Of a stretch of 64,000 nt of DNA, positions 8,964 through 17,753 are shown piece after piece. The first letter of the stretch is position 1. Each line of letters opens with the position of its first letter. The notes under the pieces are model-generated. The model worked only from the letters and a program-made list of their open reading frames with translations. It was not told the DNA's origin and searched no databases. Origin of the DNA: Actinomadura rubteroloni (GTDB lineage Bacteria; Actinomycetota; Actinomycetes; Streptosporangiales; Streptosporangiaceae); contig NZ_MTBP01000002.1 of NCBI RefSeq assembly GCF_002911665.1, positions 682,001 to 746,000 on the forward strand, in the 5' to 3' direction. The translations under genes were made by a program, and so were the position numbers.

Positions 8964-10001
8964 CTAGCGCCCCCGCCTGCGCGCCGGCGGCCGGTTCACA
9001 TCCGGCAGCCGCGTCTCGTCGAACCGGTTGTAGGCGTCGACGATCTCGGTCACGAGCTTGTGCCGCACGACGTCCTGGCTGGTCAGCCGGCAGAAGTCGA
9101 TGTCGGACACGCCTTCGAGGATGCCCTGGACGACCGACAGCCCGCTCTGCTGCCCCGACGGCAGGTCGACCTGCGTGACGTCGCCGGTCACGACGACCTT
9201 CGAGCCGAAGCCGAGCCGGGTCAGGAACATCTTCATCTGCTCGGGCGAGGTGTTCTGCGCCTCGTCCAGGATGATGAACGAGTCGTTGAGCGTCCGGCCG
9301 CGCATGTAGGCCAGCGGCGCGACCTCGATCGTGCCCGCCGACATCAGCCGGGGGATCGAGTCGGGGTCGACCATGTCGTGCAGCGCGTCGTACAGCGGGC
9401 GCAGATACGGGTCGATCTTCTCGTAGAGCGTTCCGGGCAGGAAGCCGAGCCGCTCCCCCGCCTCGACCGCCGGCCGGGTGAGGATGATGCGGTTGACCTT
9501 CTTGTCCTGGAGCGCCCGGACGGCCTTGGCCATCGCGAGATAGGTCTTGCCGGTGCCCGCCGGGCCGATCCCGAACACGATCGTGTTCCGGTCGATGGCC
9601 TCGACGTAGCGCTTCTGGTTGAGGGTCTTCGGGCGGATCGTGCGGCCCCGGCTCGACACGATGTCGAGGGTCAGCACCTCGGCCGGGCGCTCGCCGCCGG
9701 TGTCGCGCAGCATCGCCACGCTCCGCTCGACGGCGTCGGGGGTGATCTGGGTGCCGCTGCGCAGCAGTTCGATCAGTTCGGCGAACAGCCGTCCGACCAG
9801 TTCGGTCTCGGCGGCCGGGCCGGTCACGGTGATCTCGTTGCCGCGCACGTGGATGTCGCTGCTGAAGGCGCGCTCGACGGCGTGGAGCAGTTCGTCCCGG
9901 GAGCCCAGCAGGCTCACCATCGAATGGTCGTCCGGCACCACGATCTTGAGCTGCGAGCGCTCGCCGGCGCGGTCGTCGCGCCTGTGAGTTGAGTGGACCA
10001 T
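8964..10001 (-). CDS. PhoH-like ATPase
   Basis: This is a 345-residue PhoH-family P-loop ATPase, cytoplasmic and functionally linked to YbeY and RNA metabolism. It carries a Walker A GPAGTGKT near residue 155 and the Walker B-like LDEAQN near 245. It also has the family segments IILTRPAVEAGE and GFLPGTLYEKIDPYL, then TGDVTQVDLP and GLSVV. The C-terminus is an arginine-rich tail (RPPARRRGR). The ATG at 10001 is used; the first 15 residues are hydrophilic and could be shortened by choosing a later codon. It heads the operon phoH-ybeY-corC-like, with no gap to ybeY. The exact reaction of PhoH proteins is not settled. Confidence 0.95.
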   Translation of the reverse strand: MVHSTHRRDDRAGERSQLKIVVPDDHSMVSLLGSRDELLHAVERAFSSDIHVRGNEITVTGPAAETELVGRLFAELIELLRSGTQITPDAVERSVAMLRDTGGERPAEVLTLDIVSSRGRTIRPKTLNQKRYVEAIDRNTIVFGIGPAGTGKTYLAMAKAVRALQDKKVNRIILTRPAVEAGERLGFLPGTLYEKIDPYLRPLYDALHDMVDPDSIPRLMSAGTIEVAPLAYMRGRTLNDSFIILDEAQNTSPEQMKMFLTRLGFGSKVVVTGDVTQVDLPSGQQSGLSVVQGILEGVSDIDFCRLTSQDVVRHKLVTEIVDAYNRFDETRLPDVNRPPARRRGR

Positions 10002-10137
10002 CAGCCGGCCTTGCGGCCTCTCCGACCTGCCTTCTGTGCTGGAGGAACGCCTGTCGCCTCCATGCTACCGGGCGGGGCCCGCCGTGCGCCTTCGCGTTTT
10101 CACGCGCGCGGCCGGGGGCCCGGCACCGGAACGGCGG

Positions 10138-10482
10138 TCAGCCGGGCGGCCAGTTCAGGCCGCGTCCGCCGAGCACGTGGGCGTGGACGTGGAAGACCGT
10201 CTGCCCGGCCTCGGGCCCGGTGTTGAAGACGATCCGGTAGCCCTTGCCCGCGACGTCCTCGTCCACCGCGACCTCCTGCGCCAGGTTCACGACGGCGGCC
10301 AGGGACGCGGGGTCGGCGGCGGCCAGCGCGGCGGCGTTCGGGTGGTGCTCGCGCGGGATGACGAGGACGTGCGTCGGCGCCTGCGGGTTGATGTCCCGGA
10401 ACGCCACCGCCCGCTCGGACTCGCGGACGATCTCGGCGGGCACGTCCCCCGAGACGATCTTGCAGAACAGGCAGTCCGTCAT
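10138..10482 (-). CDS. HIT-family purine nucleotide phosphoramidase (HinT-like)
   Basis: This 114-residue single-domain histidine-triad protein carries the catalytic HVHAHVLGG motif near residue 98. The N-terminal CLFCKIVSGDVPAEIV segment contains the Cys pair common in bacterial HinT proteins. The strand VLVIPREHHPNAAAL completes the nucleotide-binding face. Enzymes of this group hydrolyse adenosine phosphoramidates and acyl-adenylates in the cytosol. The ATG at 10482 is preceded on the minus strand by GGGAGGAGAGGG, an excellent ribosome-binding site. It stands 136 bp upstream of phoH on the same strand and may share a transcript with it. Confidence 0.95.
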   Translation of the reverse strand: MTDCLFCKIVSGDVPAEIVRESERAVAFRDINPQAPTHVLVIPREHHPNAAALAAADPASLAAVVNLAQEVAVDEDVAGKGYRIVFNTGPEAGQTVFHVHAHVLGGRGLNWPPG

Positions 10483-10598
10483 CCCTCTCCTCCCACGGAT
10501 ACACGCCGGATCCTAGCGGCGGGCGCCGGAGACGTGCCGCGCTCGCCCCGGGGACACGTGGATCAAGCCGCGGCGGTTGGCCCGCAACACGGGTCCTG

Positions 10599-10610
10599 AC
10601 CCTTTAGGGT
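10599..10610. repeat. Short palindrome in the hinT/sigma-factor divergent region
   Basis: ACCCT-TT-AGGGT is a 12-bp inverted repeat in the 241-bp spacer between the HIT gene and the divergent sigma-factor gene. It could be an operator for either gene. No matching second copy was found nearby, so this is only a note of visible structure. Confidence 0.25.
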
Positions 10611-10723
10611 TGGCAACTCAGACGTTCCCCCCGGCTCGCCACCGTCCCATCTGAACCGGTAGGGAACACCCATCCACGATGTGGCGCCGACCGTCCTGAC
10701 GCCGCGTCTGAAGCGGCGGACAG

Positions 10724-11335
10724 GTGACCGAGGCAAGGCAGGAGATGCCCTTCCGTAAACCGGACGACGAGGGCGCGCGTCCCACAGACGTGACCGAGAC
10801 CCTCGTGGCAATGGGAACGACGACGGGCGCGATGTCCGTCGTCTGGGACGCCGACCAGGCGGTGACCGCGCTCTACAGCGCCAACTACCGCGCGCTGGTT
10901 CGGCTCGCCGCCATGCTCGTCCGGGACCTCGGGACGGCCGAGGAGGTCGTCCAGGACGCCTTCGTCGCGATGCACGGCGGCTGGCGCCGCCTGCGCGATC
11001 CCGACAAGGCGCTGTCCTACCTGCGCCAGTCGGTCGTGAACCGGTCGCGGTCGGTGCTCCGGCACCGGGCGGTCGTGGAGAAGTACGCGCCGAAAGGGCT
11101 GCCCGACGCGCCGAGCGCCGAGGCGGGGGCCATCGGCGAGCTGGAGCGCTCGGCCGTCGTGGACGCGCTGCACCGGCTGCCCGCCCGCCAGCGGGAGGCG
11201 CTGGTGCTTCGGTACTACGCCGACCTGTCCGAGGCGGAGATCGCCCAGTCGATGGGGATCTCCCGGGGGGCCGTCAAGAGCCACACCGCGCGCGGAATGG
11301 CCGCGATGCGCAACGTACTGGAGCAGTTCACATGA
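10724..11335 (+). CDS. SigE-family ECF RNA polymerase sigma factor
   Basis: This is an extracytoplasmic-function sigma factor of up to 203 residues. Region 2 spans about residues 45-110 (LYSANYRALVRLAAMLVRD, then AEEVVQDAFVAMHGGW). Region 4 spans about 145-200 with LPARQREALVLRYYADLSEAEIAQ and the recognition helix MGISRGAVKSHTARGM. Actinobacterial SigE-type sigma factors usually start close to region 2. The first 40 residues here are polar and low in complexity, so the true start may be a codon after GTG 10724, for example ATG 10745, which follows GGAG directly. Its stop overlaps the next gene's start by 4 bp (ATGA), so the two are translationally coupled. Confidence 0.9.
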   Translation: MTEARQEMPFRKPDDEGARPTDVTETLVAMGTTTGAMSVVWDADQAVTALYSANYRALVRLAAMLVRDLGTAEEVVQDAFVAMHGGWRRLRDPDKALSYLRQSVVNRSRSVLRHRAVVEKYAPKGLPDAPSAEAGAIGELERSAVVDALHRLPARQREALVLRYYADLSEAEIAQSMGISRGAVKSHTARGMAAMRNVLEQFT

Positions 11336-12009
11336 CCACCGACCGCGACGACGAGCTCGGCGAGATCCTGCGCCGCGCCCTGCAGGCGGAGGCGGAGGGT
11401 GTCGAACCGTCCGGTGACGGGCTGGAACGCGTCCGGGAGCGCGTCGCCGAGCGGCGGCTGCGCCGGTTCGGCGTGCCGTGGCTGGCGGGCGGCTGGGTGC
11501 GTCCGGCGATCGCCGTGGCGGCGGCCGTCGCGGTCGCCGGGTTCGGGGTGACGGCGGCCCCGCAGACCATCGGGTTCATCCAGGCGGGCATGAGCGGCCC
11601 CGCCAAGCACGGCGGCAACGCGGTCCGCGACGGCGTGGTGCCCGGCCAGGTGCCGGGGTCGCCGGGGACGTCGCTGCAACCGTCCGACGGGCAGCCGGCC
11701 CTCGGGACGCCGAGCTTCACCGGGCCGCCGACGACGGCCTCGTCCACGGGCGCGCCGACGTGCCCGCCCGTGCCGCCGCCGTCGCCGACCGTCGACCCGG
11801 CGAAGAAGACCCGCGCGGAGAAGACCGCCCAGCCGCGGCGGCACGAGCCGTGCCCGACACCGACCCCGGCCGCGCCGACGACGCCGCCGACCACCCCGCC
11901 GGTCACGCAGACGACCCCGCCGCCCGCGACGCAGTCCCCGACGACGGCGCCGACCGAGCCCGCGAGCAGCAACAACGACGGTTCGGGAGGCGCGCCCGGC
12001 GCGCCCTGA
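11332..12009 (+). CDS. Single-pass membrane protein with Pro/Thr-rich exterior, putative anti-sigma partner
   Basis: The 225-residue protein has a cytoplasmic acidic/basic N-terminus of about 55 residues (DDELGEILRRALQAEAEG, then a basic stretch). One transmembrane helix (about 60-80, PAIAVAAAVAVAGFGVTAAP) follows, then about 130 extracytoplasmic residues dominated by Pro, Thr and Ser. Position and coupling to the sigma-factor gene (4-bp overlap) make it the likely anti-sigma factor or sensor. It lacks the HxxxCxxC zinc-binding anti-sigma motif, so regulation would not be of the RsrA type. Two isolated Cys residues in the outer segment (TCPPV, PCPTP) could form a disulfide. It converges on rsmE with only 3 bp between stop codons. 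Confidence 0.6.
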   Translation: MTTDRDDELGEILRRALQAEAEGVEPSGDGLERVRERVAERRLRRFGVPWLAGGWVRPAIAVAAAVAVAGFGVTAAPQTIGFIQAGMSGPAKHGGNAVRDGVVPGQVPGSPGTSLQPSDGQPALGTPSFTGPPTTASSTGAPTCPPVPPPSPTVDPAKKTRAEKTAQPRRHEPCPTPTPAAPTTPPTTPPVTQTTPPPATQSPTTAPTEPASSNNDGSGGAPGAP

Positions 12010-12012
12010 CGC

Positions 12013-12744
12013 CTACCAGCGTCCGGTGAGCGCGGCGAGGACGGCGAGTGCCGCGACGCCCGCCGTGGACGTCCGCAGGACCGTCGGGCCGAGCCGCACC
12101 GGGTCCGCGCCCGCCGCGGCGAACGCCGCCAGCTCGGTGTCGGCGATGCCGCCCTCGGGGCCGACCACGACGACGATCTCGCCGTCCGGCGGGGGCGCGG
12201 CGGCGCTGAGCCGCGCGGCGGCCTCCTCGTGCAGGACGACGGCGGCCGACGCCCGTTCGAGCCGCGCGGCGACGTCGGCGGTGGTCGCCAGGTCGGCGAC
12301 GGCGGGCAGCCAGGCGCGGCGGGCCTGCTTGGCGGCCTCGCGGGCGGTCGAGCGCCACCGGCCGAGGGCCTTGTCGCGGCGTTCGGCCTTCCAGCGGGTG
12401 ACGCACCGCTCGGCCGCCCACGGGACGATCTCGTCCACGCCGGCCTCGGTCATCGTCTCGACGGCCAGTTCGCCGCGCTCGCCCTTGGGCAGCGCCTGGA
12501 CGACCACGAGCCGGGGCACGGGCTCGGGCACGGCGCGGCGGACGTGGACCTCGACCGTCAGCGCGTCCTTGGCCACCGCCGCGACGACGCCCTCCACGAG
12601 GATCCCGGCGCCGTCGGTGAGGTCGACGCGCTCCCCGGCGCGCAGCCGCCGCACGGTGGCCGCGTGCCGCCCCTCCGGGCCGTCCAGCACGACGCGGTCG
12701 GCGTCGAGCGCCCCGGCCTCCGCCAGGAAAACCGGAGCCGTCAC
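12013..12744 (-). CDS. rsmE: 16S rRNA (uracil(1498)-N(3))-methyltransferase
   Basis: RsmE methylates U1498 of 16S rRNA using S-adenosylmethionine. The 243-residue protein has an N-terminal PUA-like domain (residues 1-75, with GRHAATVRRLRAGERVDLTDG) and a SPOUT/trefoil-knot catalytic domain. The knot motifs are visible as VVGPEGGIADTEL near residue 190 and LGPTVLRTSTAG near 220. The GTG at 12744 is chosen because GGAGGAGGG lies six bases upstream and the PUA domain starts right after it. The frame stays open far upstream, which only reflects the high GC. It follows dnaJ on the same strand, a frequent actinobacterial arrangement. Confidence 0.95.
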   Translation of the reverse strand: MTAPVFLAEAGALDADRVVLDGPEGRHAATVRRLRAGERVDLTDGAGILVEGVVAAVAKDALTVEVHVRRAVPEPVPRLVVVQALPKGERGELAVETMTEAGVDEIVPWAAERCVTRWKAERRDKALGRWRSTAREAAKQARRAWLPAVADLATTADVAARLERASAAVVLHEEAAARLSAAAPPPDGEIVVVVGPEGGIADTELAAFAAAGADPVRLGPTVLRTSTAGVAALAVLAALTGRW

Positions 12745-12797
12745 GGCCGTCCCTCCTCCTGCGCGCGGCCCGCGCTCCCGGCGGGCCGCGCGGGTGC

Positions 12798-13931
12798 TCA
12801 GTGCTGGTTGAAGACGTCCTTGAGGCGGGAGAAGACGCCGCGCTGGGCGGGCGAGAACTTGCCCGGGGGCCGCTCCTCGCCGCGCAGTTCGGACAGGCGC
12901 CGCAGCAGGGCCTCCTGCTCGTCGTCCAGCCGGTTCGGCGTCTCGACCGTCACGTGGAGCTTGAGGTCGCCGCGGCCGTTCTCGTCCAGGTGCCGGACGC
13001 CGCGCCCCGCCAGCGTGATGACCTGCCCGGACTGGGTGCCCGGCCGGATGTCGATCTCCTCGGCGCCGTCCAGGGTCTCCAGCGTGACGGACGTGCCGAG
13101 CGCCGCCGCCGTCATCGGGATCTCGACCGTGCAGTGCAGGTCGTCGCCCTCCCGGTTGAAGATCGGGTGCGGCTTCTCGACGATCTCCAGGAACAGGTCG
13201 CCGGGCGGGCCGCCGCCGGGGCCGACCTCGCCCTCCCCGGCGAGCTGGATGTGCATGCCGTTCTCGACGCCCGCCGGGATCTTGACCTTGACCGGACGGC
13301 GCGTGCGGACCCGTCCGTCGCCCGAGCACTCGGGGCACGGGTGCCGGATGACGCTGCCGAAACCGCCGCACGCCGGGCACGGACGGGCCGTCATGACCTG
13401 GCCGAGGAACGAGCGCTGCACCTGCTGCACCTCGCCGCGTCCCTGGCAGGTCGAGCAGGTCTCGGGGTGGGTGCCGGGCGCGGCGCCCTCGCCCCGGCAG
13501 GTGCCGCAGGCGACGGCCGTGTCGAGGTTCAGCTCCAGCGTGGTGCCGAACGCGGCCTCGGAGAGCTCCAGCTCGACGCGCAGCGTGGCGTTCCGGCCGC
13601 GCCGGGCGCGGCTGCGCGGGCCGCGCTGGGTGGCGGAGCCGAAGAAGGCGTCCATGATGTCGCTGAACGGGAACCCGGCGCCGCCGAACCCGCCGGGGCC
13701 CGCGCCGCCGCCCCGCGCGTACGGGTCGGCGCCCATGTCGAACATCTCCCGCTTCTGCGGGTCGGAGAGCACCTCGTAGGCCTGCGTGACCTCTTTGAAC
13801 TTCTCCTGGGTCTCCGGGTCCGGGTTGACGTCCGGGTGGAGTTCCCGGGCGAGCCGGCGATAGGCCTTCTTGATCTCGTCCGGACTGGCGTCCCGCCGGA
13901 CGCCGAGGGTCGCGTAGTAGTCGTTGGCCAC
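12798..13931 (-). CDS. dnaJ: Chaperone DnaJ
   Basis: DnaJ is the J-domain co-chaperone that stimulates DnaK ATPase and delivers clients. The 377-residue protein starts with a J domain (residues 1-70, with the HPD motif in [11 protein letters not shown]). A glycine-rich linker ([13 protein letters not shown]) comes next. The zinc-finger region has four CxxCxGxG-type repeats ([32 protein letters not shown]), and the C-terminal client-binding domain follows. The GTG start at 13931 abuts the hrcA stop codon. This is the hrcA-linked copy (often called dnaJ2); neither grpE nor dnaK is in the window. Control is expected through HrcA and the CIRCE box upstream of hrcA. Confidence 0.97.
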   Translation of the reverse strand: MANDYYATLGVRRDASPDEIKKAYRRLARELHPDVNPDPETQEKFKEVTQAYEVLSDPQKREMFDMGADPYARGGGAGPGGFGGAGFPFSDIMDAFFGSATQRGPRSRARRGRNATLRVELELSEAAFGTTLELNLDTAVACGTCRGEGAAPGTHPETCSTCQGRGEVQQVQRSFLGQVMTARPCPACGGFGSVIRHPCPECSGDGRVRTRRPVKVKIPAGVENGMHIQLAGEGEVGPGGGPPGDLFLEIVEKPHPIFNREGDDLHCTVEIPMTAAALGTSVTLETLDGAEEIDIRPGTQSGQVITLAGRGVRHLDENGRGDLKLHVTVETPNRLDDEQEALLRRLSELRGEERPPGKFSPAQRGVFSRLKDVFNQH

Positions 13932-14945
13932 TTACGAACCCGCCAGAATCTGTCCGACGTAGCGTGCCACTGCCCGTACCGCTCCCATCGTGCTGGGGTA
14001 GTCCATCCGTGTCGGCCCGAGCACTCCGAGCCGGGCCAGGGTGATGTCGCCCACGCCGTAGTCGGCGGCGACGACGGAGGTCGAGCGGAACCCCGCGTCG
14101 GGGTTCTCCGTGCCGATCCGCACGGTAACAGTAGAGGAATCGCCGGTCTCGCCGAGCAGCCGCATGAGCACGACCTGCTCCTCCAGCGCCTCCAGCACCT
14201 CGCGCAGGCCCTGCGAGAAGTCCATGTGGGCGAGGTTGGCGGCGCCGCCGAAGACGATCTTCTCGTCGGCCTTGTCCACCAGCGTCTCCAGCAGCACCGA
14301 CAGCACTCCCGCCGCGAGCGGGCGCTCGTTGGCCGGAAGCTGGTCGGGCAGATTCGCCACGGCGTGCGCGACGTCGCCGAGCCCGCACCCGTCCAGGCAG
14401 GTGTTGAGCAGGGTGCGCAGGCGGCCGATCGACTCCTCGGCCGTCACGCCGTGCGCGTCGATCACCCGCTGCTCCACCCGGCCGGTGTTGGTGATCACGA
14501 CGAGCAGCAGCCGGTTCTCGGCGACCGGCACCAGCTCCACGTGCCGGACCGTCGACCGCGACAGCGACGGGTACTGGACGACCGCGACCTGGCGGGTGAG
14601 CTGCGCGAGCAGCCGCACCGTCCGGCCGACGACGTCGTCGAGGTCGTAGGCGCCGCCGAGGAACGTCTCGATCGCGCGGCGCTCGGCCGACGACAGCGGC
14701 TTGATCGTGGACAGCCGGTCCACGAACAGCCGGTAGCCCTTGTCGGTCGGGACGCGGCCCGCGCTGGTGTGCGGCTGGGCGATGTAGCCCTCGTCCTCCA
14801 GGACGGCCATGTCGTTGCGGATGGTCGCCGACGACACGCCGAGGTTGTGGCGGTCCACCAGAGCCTTGGAGCCGACCGGCTCGTTGGTGGAGACGTGGTC
14901 CTCGACAATGGCCCGCAGGACCGCGAGTTTCCGGTCGTCGAGCAC
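13932..14945 (-). CDS. hrcA: Heat-inducible transcriptional repressor HrcA
   Basis: HrcA represses class I heat-shock genes by binding CIRCE elements. The product is 337 residues when started at GTG 14945, which has GGGGAGG spaced seven bases upstream; an in-frame ATG at 14975 would put the start inside the CIRCE box and is rejected. The N-terminal winged helix reads [17 protein letters not shown], then [26 protein letters not shown], a close match to the family. A GAF-like middle and the HrcA dimerisation region follow. It is the first gene of hrcA-dnaJ-rsmE and is autoregulated through the CIRCE box 25 bp upstream. Confidence 0.97.
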   Translation of the reverse strand: MLDDRKLAVLRAIVEDHVSTNEPVGSKALVDRHNLGVSSATIRNDMAVLEDEGYIAQPHTSAGRVPTDKGYRLFVDRLSTIKPLSSAERRAIETFLGGAYDLDDVVGRTVRLLAQLTRQVAVVQYPSLSRSTVRHVELVPVAENRLLLVVITNTGRVEQRVIDAHGVTAEESIGRLRTLLNTCLDGCGLGDVAHAVANLPDQLPANERPLAAGVLSVLLETLVDKADEKIVFGGAANLAHMDFSQGLREVLEALEEQVVLMRLLGETGDSSTVTVRIGTENPDAGFRSTSVVAADYGVGDITLARLGVLGPTRMDYPSTMGAVRAVARYVGQILAGS

Positions 14946-14969
14946 GTGGTCACCTCCCCTGCCCCGTAC

Positions 14970-14994
14970 TGGCACTCCTTACCTTGGAGTGCCA
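14970..14994. promoter_or_regulatory. CIRCE operator (HrcA binding site)
   Basis: TGGCACTC and GAGTGCCA form a perfect 8-bp inverted repeat separated by exactly nine bases, the CIRCE arrangement. The canonical outer bases TTA/TAA differ here. It lies between the hrcA start and the divergent DUF3097 gene, so it should control the hrcA operon. Confidence 0.92.
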
Positions 14995-15047
14995 AGTGTA
15001 CGGCCCGCGCGGGGTCGGCCGAAGGTGCCGGGGCGTCTCGTCCTCGT

Positions 15048-15053
15048 TAGAGT
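15048..15053 (+). promoter_or_regulatory. -10 element placed for a leaderless transcript
   Basis: TAGAGT ends eight bases before the GTG at 15062, and no Shine-Dalgarno sequence is present. This spacing fits leaderless transcription of the DUF3097 gene. The -35 region is not recognisable. Confidence 0.35.
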
Positions 15054-15061
15054 GCGGATCC

Positions 15062-15874
15062 GTGCGGAGCAGAGACTACGGCGACGACGTCCTCGCGGGC
15101 GACTGGCGACTCCCCCGCAAGGGCCAGATTCCCGAGATACCAGCGGAAATTGGGCTTGTCGCGGAGGATCCGGACAGTGGCTTCTGCGGTGCCGTCGTCG
15201 GCTGCGACAAGCTGGGCGTCACGCTGGAGGACCGGTTCGGCAAGCGGCGCGTCTTCCCGCTCACCAAGGCCGGATTCCTCATCGACGGACGGCCCGTCAC
15301 GCTCGTCCGGCCCGCGCCCGGACCGGCGGGCGCGGCGCGGTCGGCGTCCGGGTCGGTCGCCGTCCGGGGGCTGCGGGCGCGGGTGGCGCGCGAGAGCCGC
15401 ATCTACGTCGAGGGCCTGCACGACGCCGAGCTGGTCGAGAAGATCTGGGGCCACGACCTGCGCGTCGAGGGCGTCGTCGTGGAGTTCCTGCGCGGCGTGG
15501 ACGACCTGCCCGCCATCGTCGAGGAGTTCGATCCCGGCGAGGGCCGCCGCCTCGGCGTCCTCGTGGACCATCTCGTCGCCGGGTCCAAGGAGAGCCGGAT
15601 CGCGGCGCAGATCACGTCGCCGGACGTCCTCGTGACGGGCCATCCGTTCATCGACATCTGGGCGGCCGTGAAGCCGTCCGCCGTGGGCATCCGCGCCTGG
15701 CCGGACGTGCCGCGCGGCATCCCGTGGAAGGACGGCGTCGTCGCCGCGCTCGGCTGGGGCGACGACACGGGCGCGGCGTGGAAGCGCATCCTCGGCCGCG
15801 TGTCGGACTACACCGACCTGGAGCCCGCGCTGCTCGGCCGCGTCGAGGAGCTGATCGACTTCGTGACGGGCTAG
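15062..15874 (+). CDS. DUF3097 family protein
   Basis: This 270-residue protein looks like the actinobacterial DUF3097 family, whose function is not established. It starts with RSRDYGDDVLAGDWR, has a strand-rich N-terminal half (GFCGAVVGCDKLGVTLEDRFGKR) and a C-terminal half containing the Toprim-like motif IYVEGLHDAELVEKIWG followed by GVLVDHLVAGSKE. The pattern glutamate, then two separated acidic residues, resembles the metal site of Toprim folds, which suggests nucleic-acid or nucleotide chemistry, but that is inference. The GTG start at 15062 follows the hrcA promoter region. The gene overlaps convergently with hemW by 4 bp. It is cytosolic, with no signal peptide or membrane helix. Confidence 0.82.
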   Translation: MRSRDYGDDVLAGDWRLPRKGQIPEIPAEIGLVAEDPDSGFCGAVVGCDKLGVTLEDRFGKRRVFPLTKAGFLIDGRPVTLVRPAPGPAGAARSASGSVAVRGLRARVARESRIYVEGLHDAELVEKIWGHDLRVEGVVVEFLRGVDDLPAIVEEFDPGEGRRLGVLVDHLVAGSKESRIAAQITSPDVLVTGHPFIDIWAAVKPSAVGIRAWPDVPRGIPWKDGVVAALGWGDDTGAAWKRILGRVSDYTDLEPALLGRVEELIDFVTG

Positions 15875-17079
15875 GTCAGGTCGCGGACGACCGCGTCCGC
15901 GAGCAGCCGCCCCCGCAGCGTCAGGACGGCGCGTCCCTGCTCCCACGGGCCGGGTTCGACCAGCCCCTCCCCGATCGCCCGGCGCACCGCCGCCGCGTCC
16001 AGCAGGTCCGCCGGGCAGCCCGTGGCGAGCCGCAGCTCCAGCATGATCCGCTCCAGCCGGCGGTCGTCGCCGGCCAGGATCTCGCGGGCGTGCGCGGGCG
16101 TGCTCCCGTCGGCCAGCCGCGCCGCGTACGCCGCCGGGTGCTTGACGTTCCACCACCGCGTCCCGCCGACGTGCGAGTGCGCGCCCGGCCCGACGCCCCA
16201 CCAGTCCGCGCCCGTCCAGTACAGGACGTTGTGGCGGCAGGCGGCGTCGTCCGACGCGGCCCAGTTGGAGATCTCGTACCAGGTCAGGCCGTGTTTGGTC
16301 AGAAGTTCGTCGGCCAGCAGGTAGCGGTCGGCCATCGCGTCGTCGTCGGGGGCGGCGATCTCGCCCCGGCGGACGCGGGCGGCGAGCCGGGTGCCGTCCT
16401 CCACGATCAGCGCGTACGCCGACACGTGGTCGGGACCGCAGGCGAGCGCGGCCTCCAGCGAGGCGCGCCAGTCGTCGTCGGTCTCGCCGGGCGTCCCGTA
16501 GATCAGGTCGAGGTTGACGTGCTCGAACCCCGCCGCGCGCGTCCACTCGACCACCTGCGGGACGCGGCCGGGCGTGTGCGTCCGGTCCAGGACGCGCAGC
16601 ACATGCTCCCGGGCGCTCTGCATCCCGAACGAGACGCGCGTGAACCCTTCCGCGCGCAGTTCGTCCAGGTAGCGGCGGTCCACCGACTCGGGGTTGGCCT
16701 CGGTGGTGACCTCCGCGCCCGGCGCCAGCCCGAACTCGGCGTCGATCGCGGCGAGGACCGCGCCGAGGTCGCGCGGCGGCAGCAGCGTCGGGGTGCCGCC
16801 GCCGACGAACACGGTCGAGACGGGCGGCGCGGCGTCCCCGAGGACGCGGCGGGCCAGCCGCACCTCGGCCGCCGCCGTCGCCGCGTAGGACTCCCGGGTC
16901 GCCCCTTCGCCCAGCTCCGTCGCCGTGTAGGTGTTGAAGTCGCAGTAGCCGCACCGGGTGACGCAGAACGGGACGTGGACGTAGAACGCCAGCGGCCGGG
17001 AGCCGAGGCCGTCCAGCGCGGCGGCGGGCAGGTCCCCGCTCGCGGGCACGGCGTCGCCGTCGGGAAGGGTGGCGGGCAT
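15871..17079 (-). CDS. hemW: Radical SAM heme chaperone HemW
   Basis: HemW inserts heme into target proteins; it was formerly annotated as an oxygen-independent coproporphyrinogen oxidase. The 402-residue protein carries the radical SAM cysteine motif CVTRCGYCDFNTY (CxxxCxxC) near residue 38 with HVPFC just ahead. It also has the GGGTPTLLP motif near 95, the TTEANPESVD strand and the conserved DLIYGTPGETDDDW segment. A C-terminal HemN-type domain follows (from about 300). The cysteine downstream of CxxxCxxC that true HemN needs is absent, as expected for HemW. The N-terminal extension of about 25 residues ahead of the catalytic domain is normal in actinobacteria. It is convergent with DUF3097. 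Confidence 0.93.
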   Translation of the reverse strand: MPATLPDGDAVPASGDLPAAALDGLGSRPLAFYVHVPFCVTRCGYCDFNTYTATELGEGATRESYAATAAAEVRLARRVLGDAAPPVSTVFVGGGTPTLLPPRDLGAVLAAIDAEFGLAPGAEVTTEANPESVDRRYLDELRAEGFTRVSFGMQSAREHVLRVLDRTHTPGRVPQVVEWTRAAGFEHVNLDLIYGTPGETDDDWRASLEAALACGPDHVSAYALIVEDGTRLAARVRRGEIAAPDDDAMADRYLLADELLTKHGLTWYEISNWAASDDAACRHNVLYWTGADWWGVGPGAHSHVGGTRWWNVKHPAAYAARLADGSTPAHAREILAGDDRRLERIMLELRLATGCPADLLDAAAVRRAIGEGLVEPGPWEQGRAVLTLRGRLLADAVVRDLT

Positions 17080-17119
17080 CCTCCCAGTCTGCCGTGCGGC
17101 GGCGGGTGGTCGGGACCGG

Positions 17120-17560
17120 TCAGGACCCGGCGAGGCGGGCGCGCAGCCAGCCGGGGATGTGCTCGGCGGCGCGCGGGAAGCGGTCCAGGTCGAGGCGGTA
17201 GACGTCGCCGGTGAGCGGGGGCGAGAAGTCCGGCTCGCCGTCGTAGTCGAACTCGGCGCTGAACCGTCCGGAACGTTCCACGTCCAGCCGGGCGGTGAAC
17301 CACGCGCCCTTGCCGCGCCGGTACATGCGGCGGCGCAGCTCGTCCATCTTCCCGACGGCCTGGCCGGGCGGCATCGCGGTCCGGCTGCGGCCGTGCGCGT
17401 CGCGGATCTCGAACAGCACGCTGTCGATCACGACCGTGGCGCGGAACTCCAGCCCGAGCCGCTCCCACCCGAACGGCGCCGCGGCCCGCAGCGCCCGGAC
17501 GGCCGCGCCGACCAGCTCCCGTTCACGGGCCGAGCGCAGCACCTGGTCGGCGGACGTCAT
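17120..17560 (-). CDS. Hypothetical protein, possibly DUF600/YezG-like
   Basis: This 146-residue soluble acidic/basic protein starts at ATG 17560 with a helix (TSADQVLRSARERELVGAAV). It continues with strands (LEFRATVVIDSVLFEIRDAHG), a charged helix (AVGKMDELRRRMYRRGKG), then GRFSAEFDYDGEPDF and the ending HIPGWLRARL. The FDYD segment followed by a closing aromatic helix recalls DUF600 (YezG-type immunity proteins), but by eye this is only suggestive. No LXG or polymorphic toxin gene lies nearby. It sits alone between hemW and a divergent unknown gene. I cannot assign a function with certainty. Confidence 0.6.
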   Translation of the reverse strand: MTSADQVLRSARERELVGAAVRALRAAAPFGWERLGLEFRATVVIDSVLFEIRDAHGRSRTAMPPGQAVGKMDELRRRMYRRGKGAWFTARLDVERSGRFSAEFDYDGEPDFSPPLTGDVYRLDLDRFPRAAEHIPGWLRARLAGS

Positions 17561-17741
17561 CGCGGGCACCTCCCGGGCAGTCAGGCGGCATCGGCCGCAG
17601 TCCGGAGTCCGACCGTACCCGGAGGTCCGCGCGCGGGACGGGACGTGCGCCGTGTCGCGTCGCCGCCCCCCGACGATCCGGGACACGCCCGGCGTTCGTC
17701 CCGGGTTTCGTGTCCGGCCCGGTGCGGCACGTCCCGCCGGA

Positions 17742-17747
17742 TAAGGT
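17742..17747 (+). promoter_or_regulatory. -10 element placed for a leaderless transcript
   Basis: TAAGGT, a reasonable -10 hexamer, ends six bases before the GTG at 17754, and no ribosome-binding site separates them. The placement suggests leaderless expression of the following gene. Confidence 0.35.
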
Positions 17748-17753
17748 CACCGG

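Noticed and set aside
14946-14975. Upstream ATG start for hrcA
   Set aside because: It would place the start codon inside the CIRCE operator; GTG 14945 has a proper ribosome-binding site.
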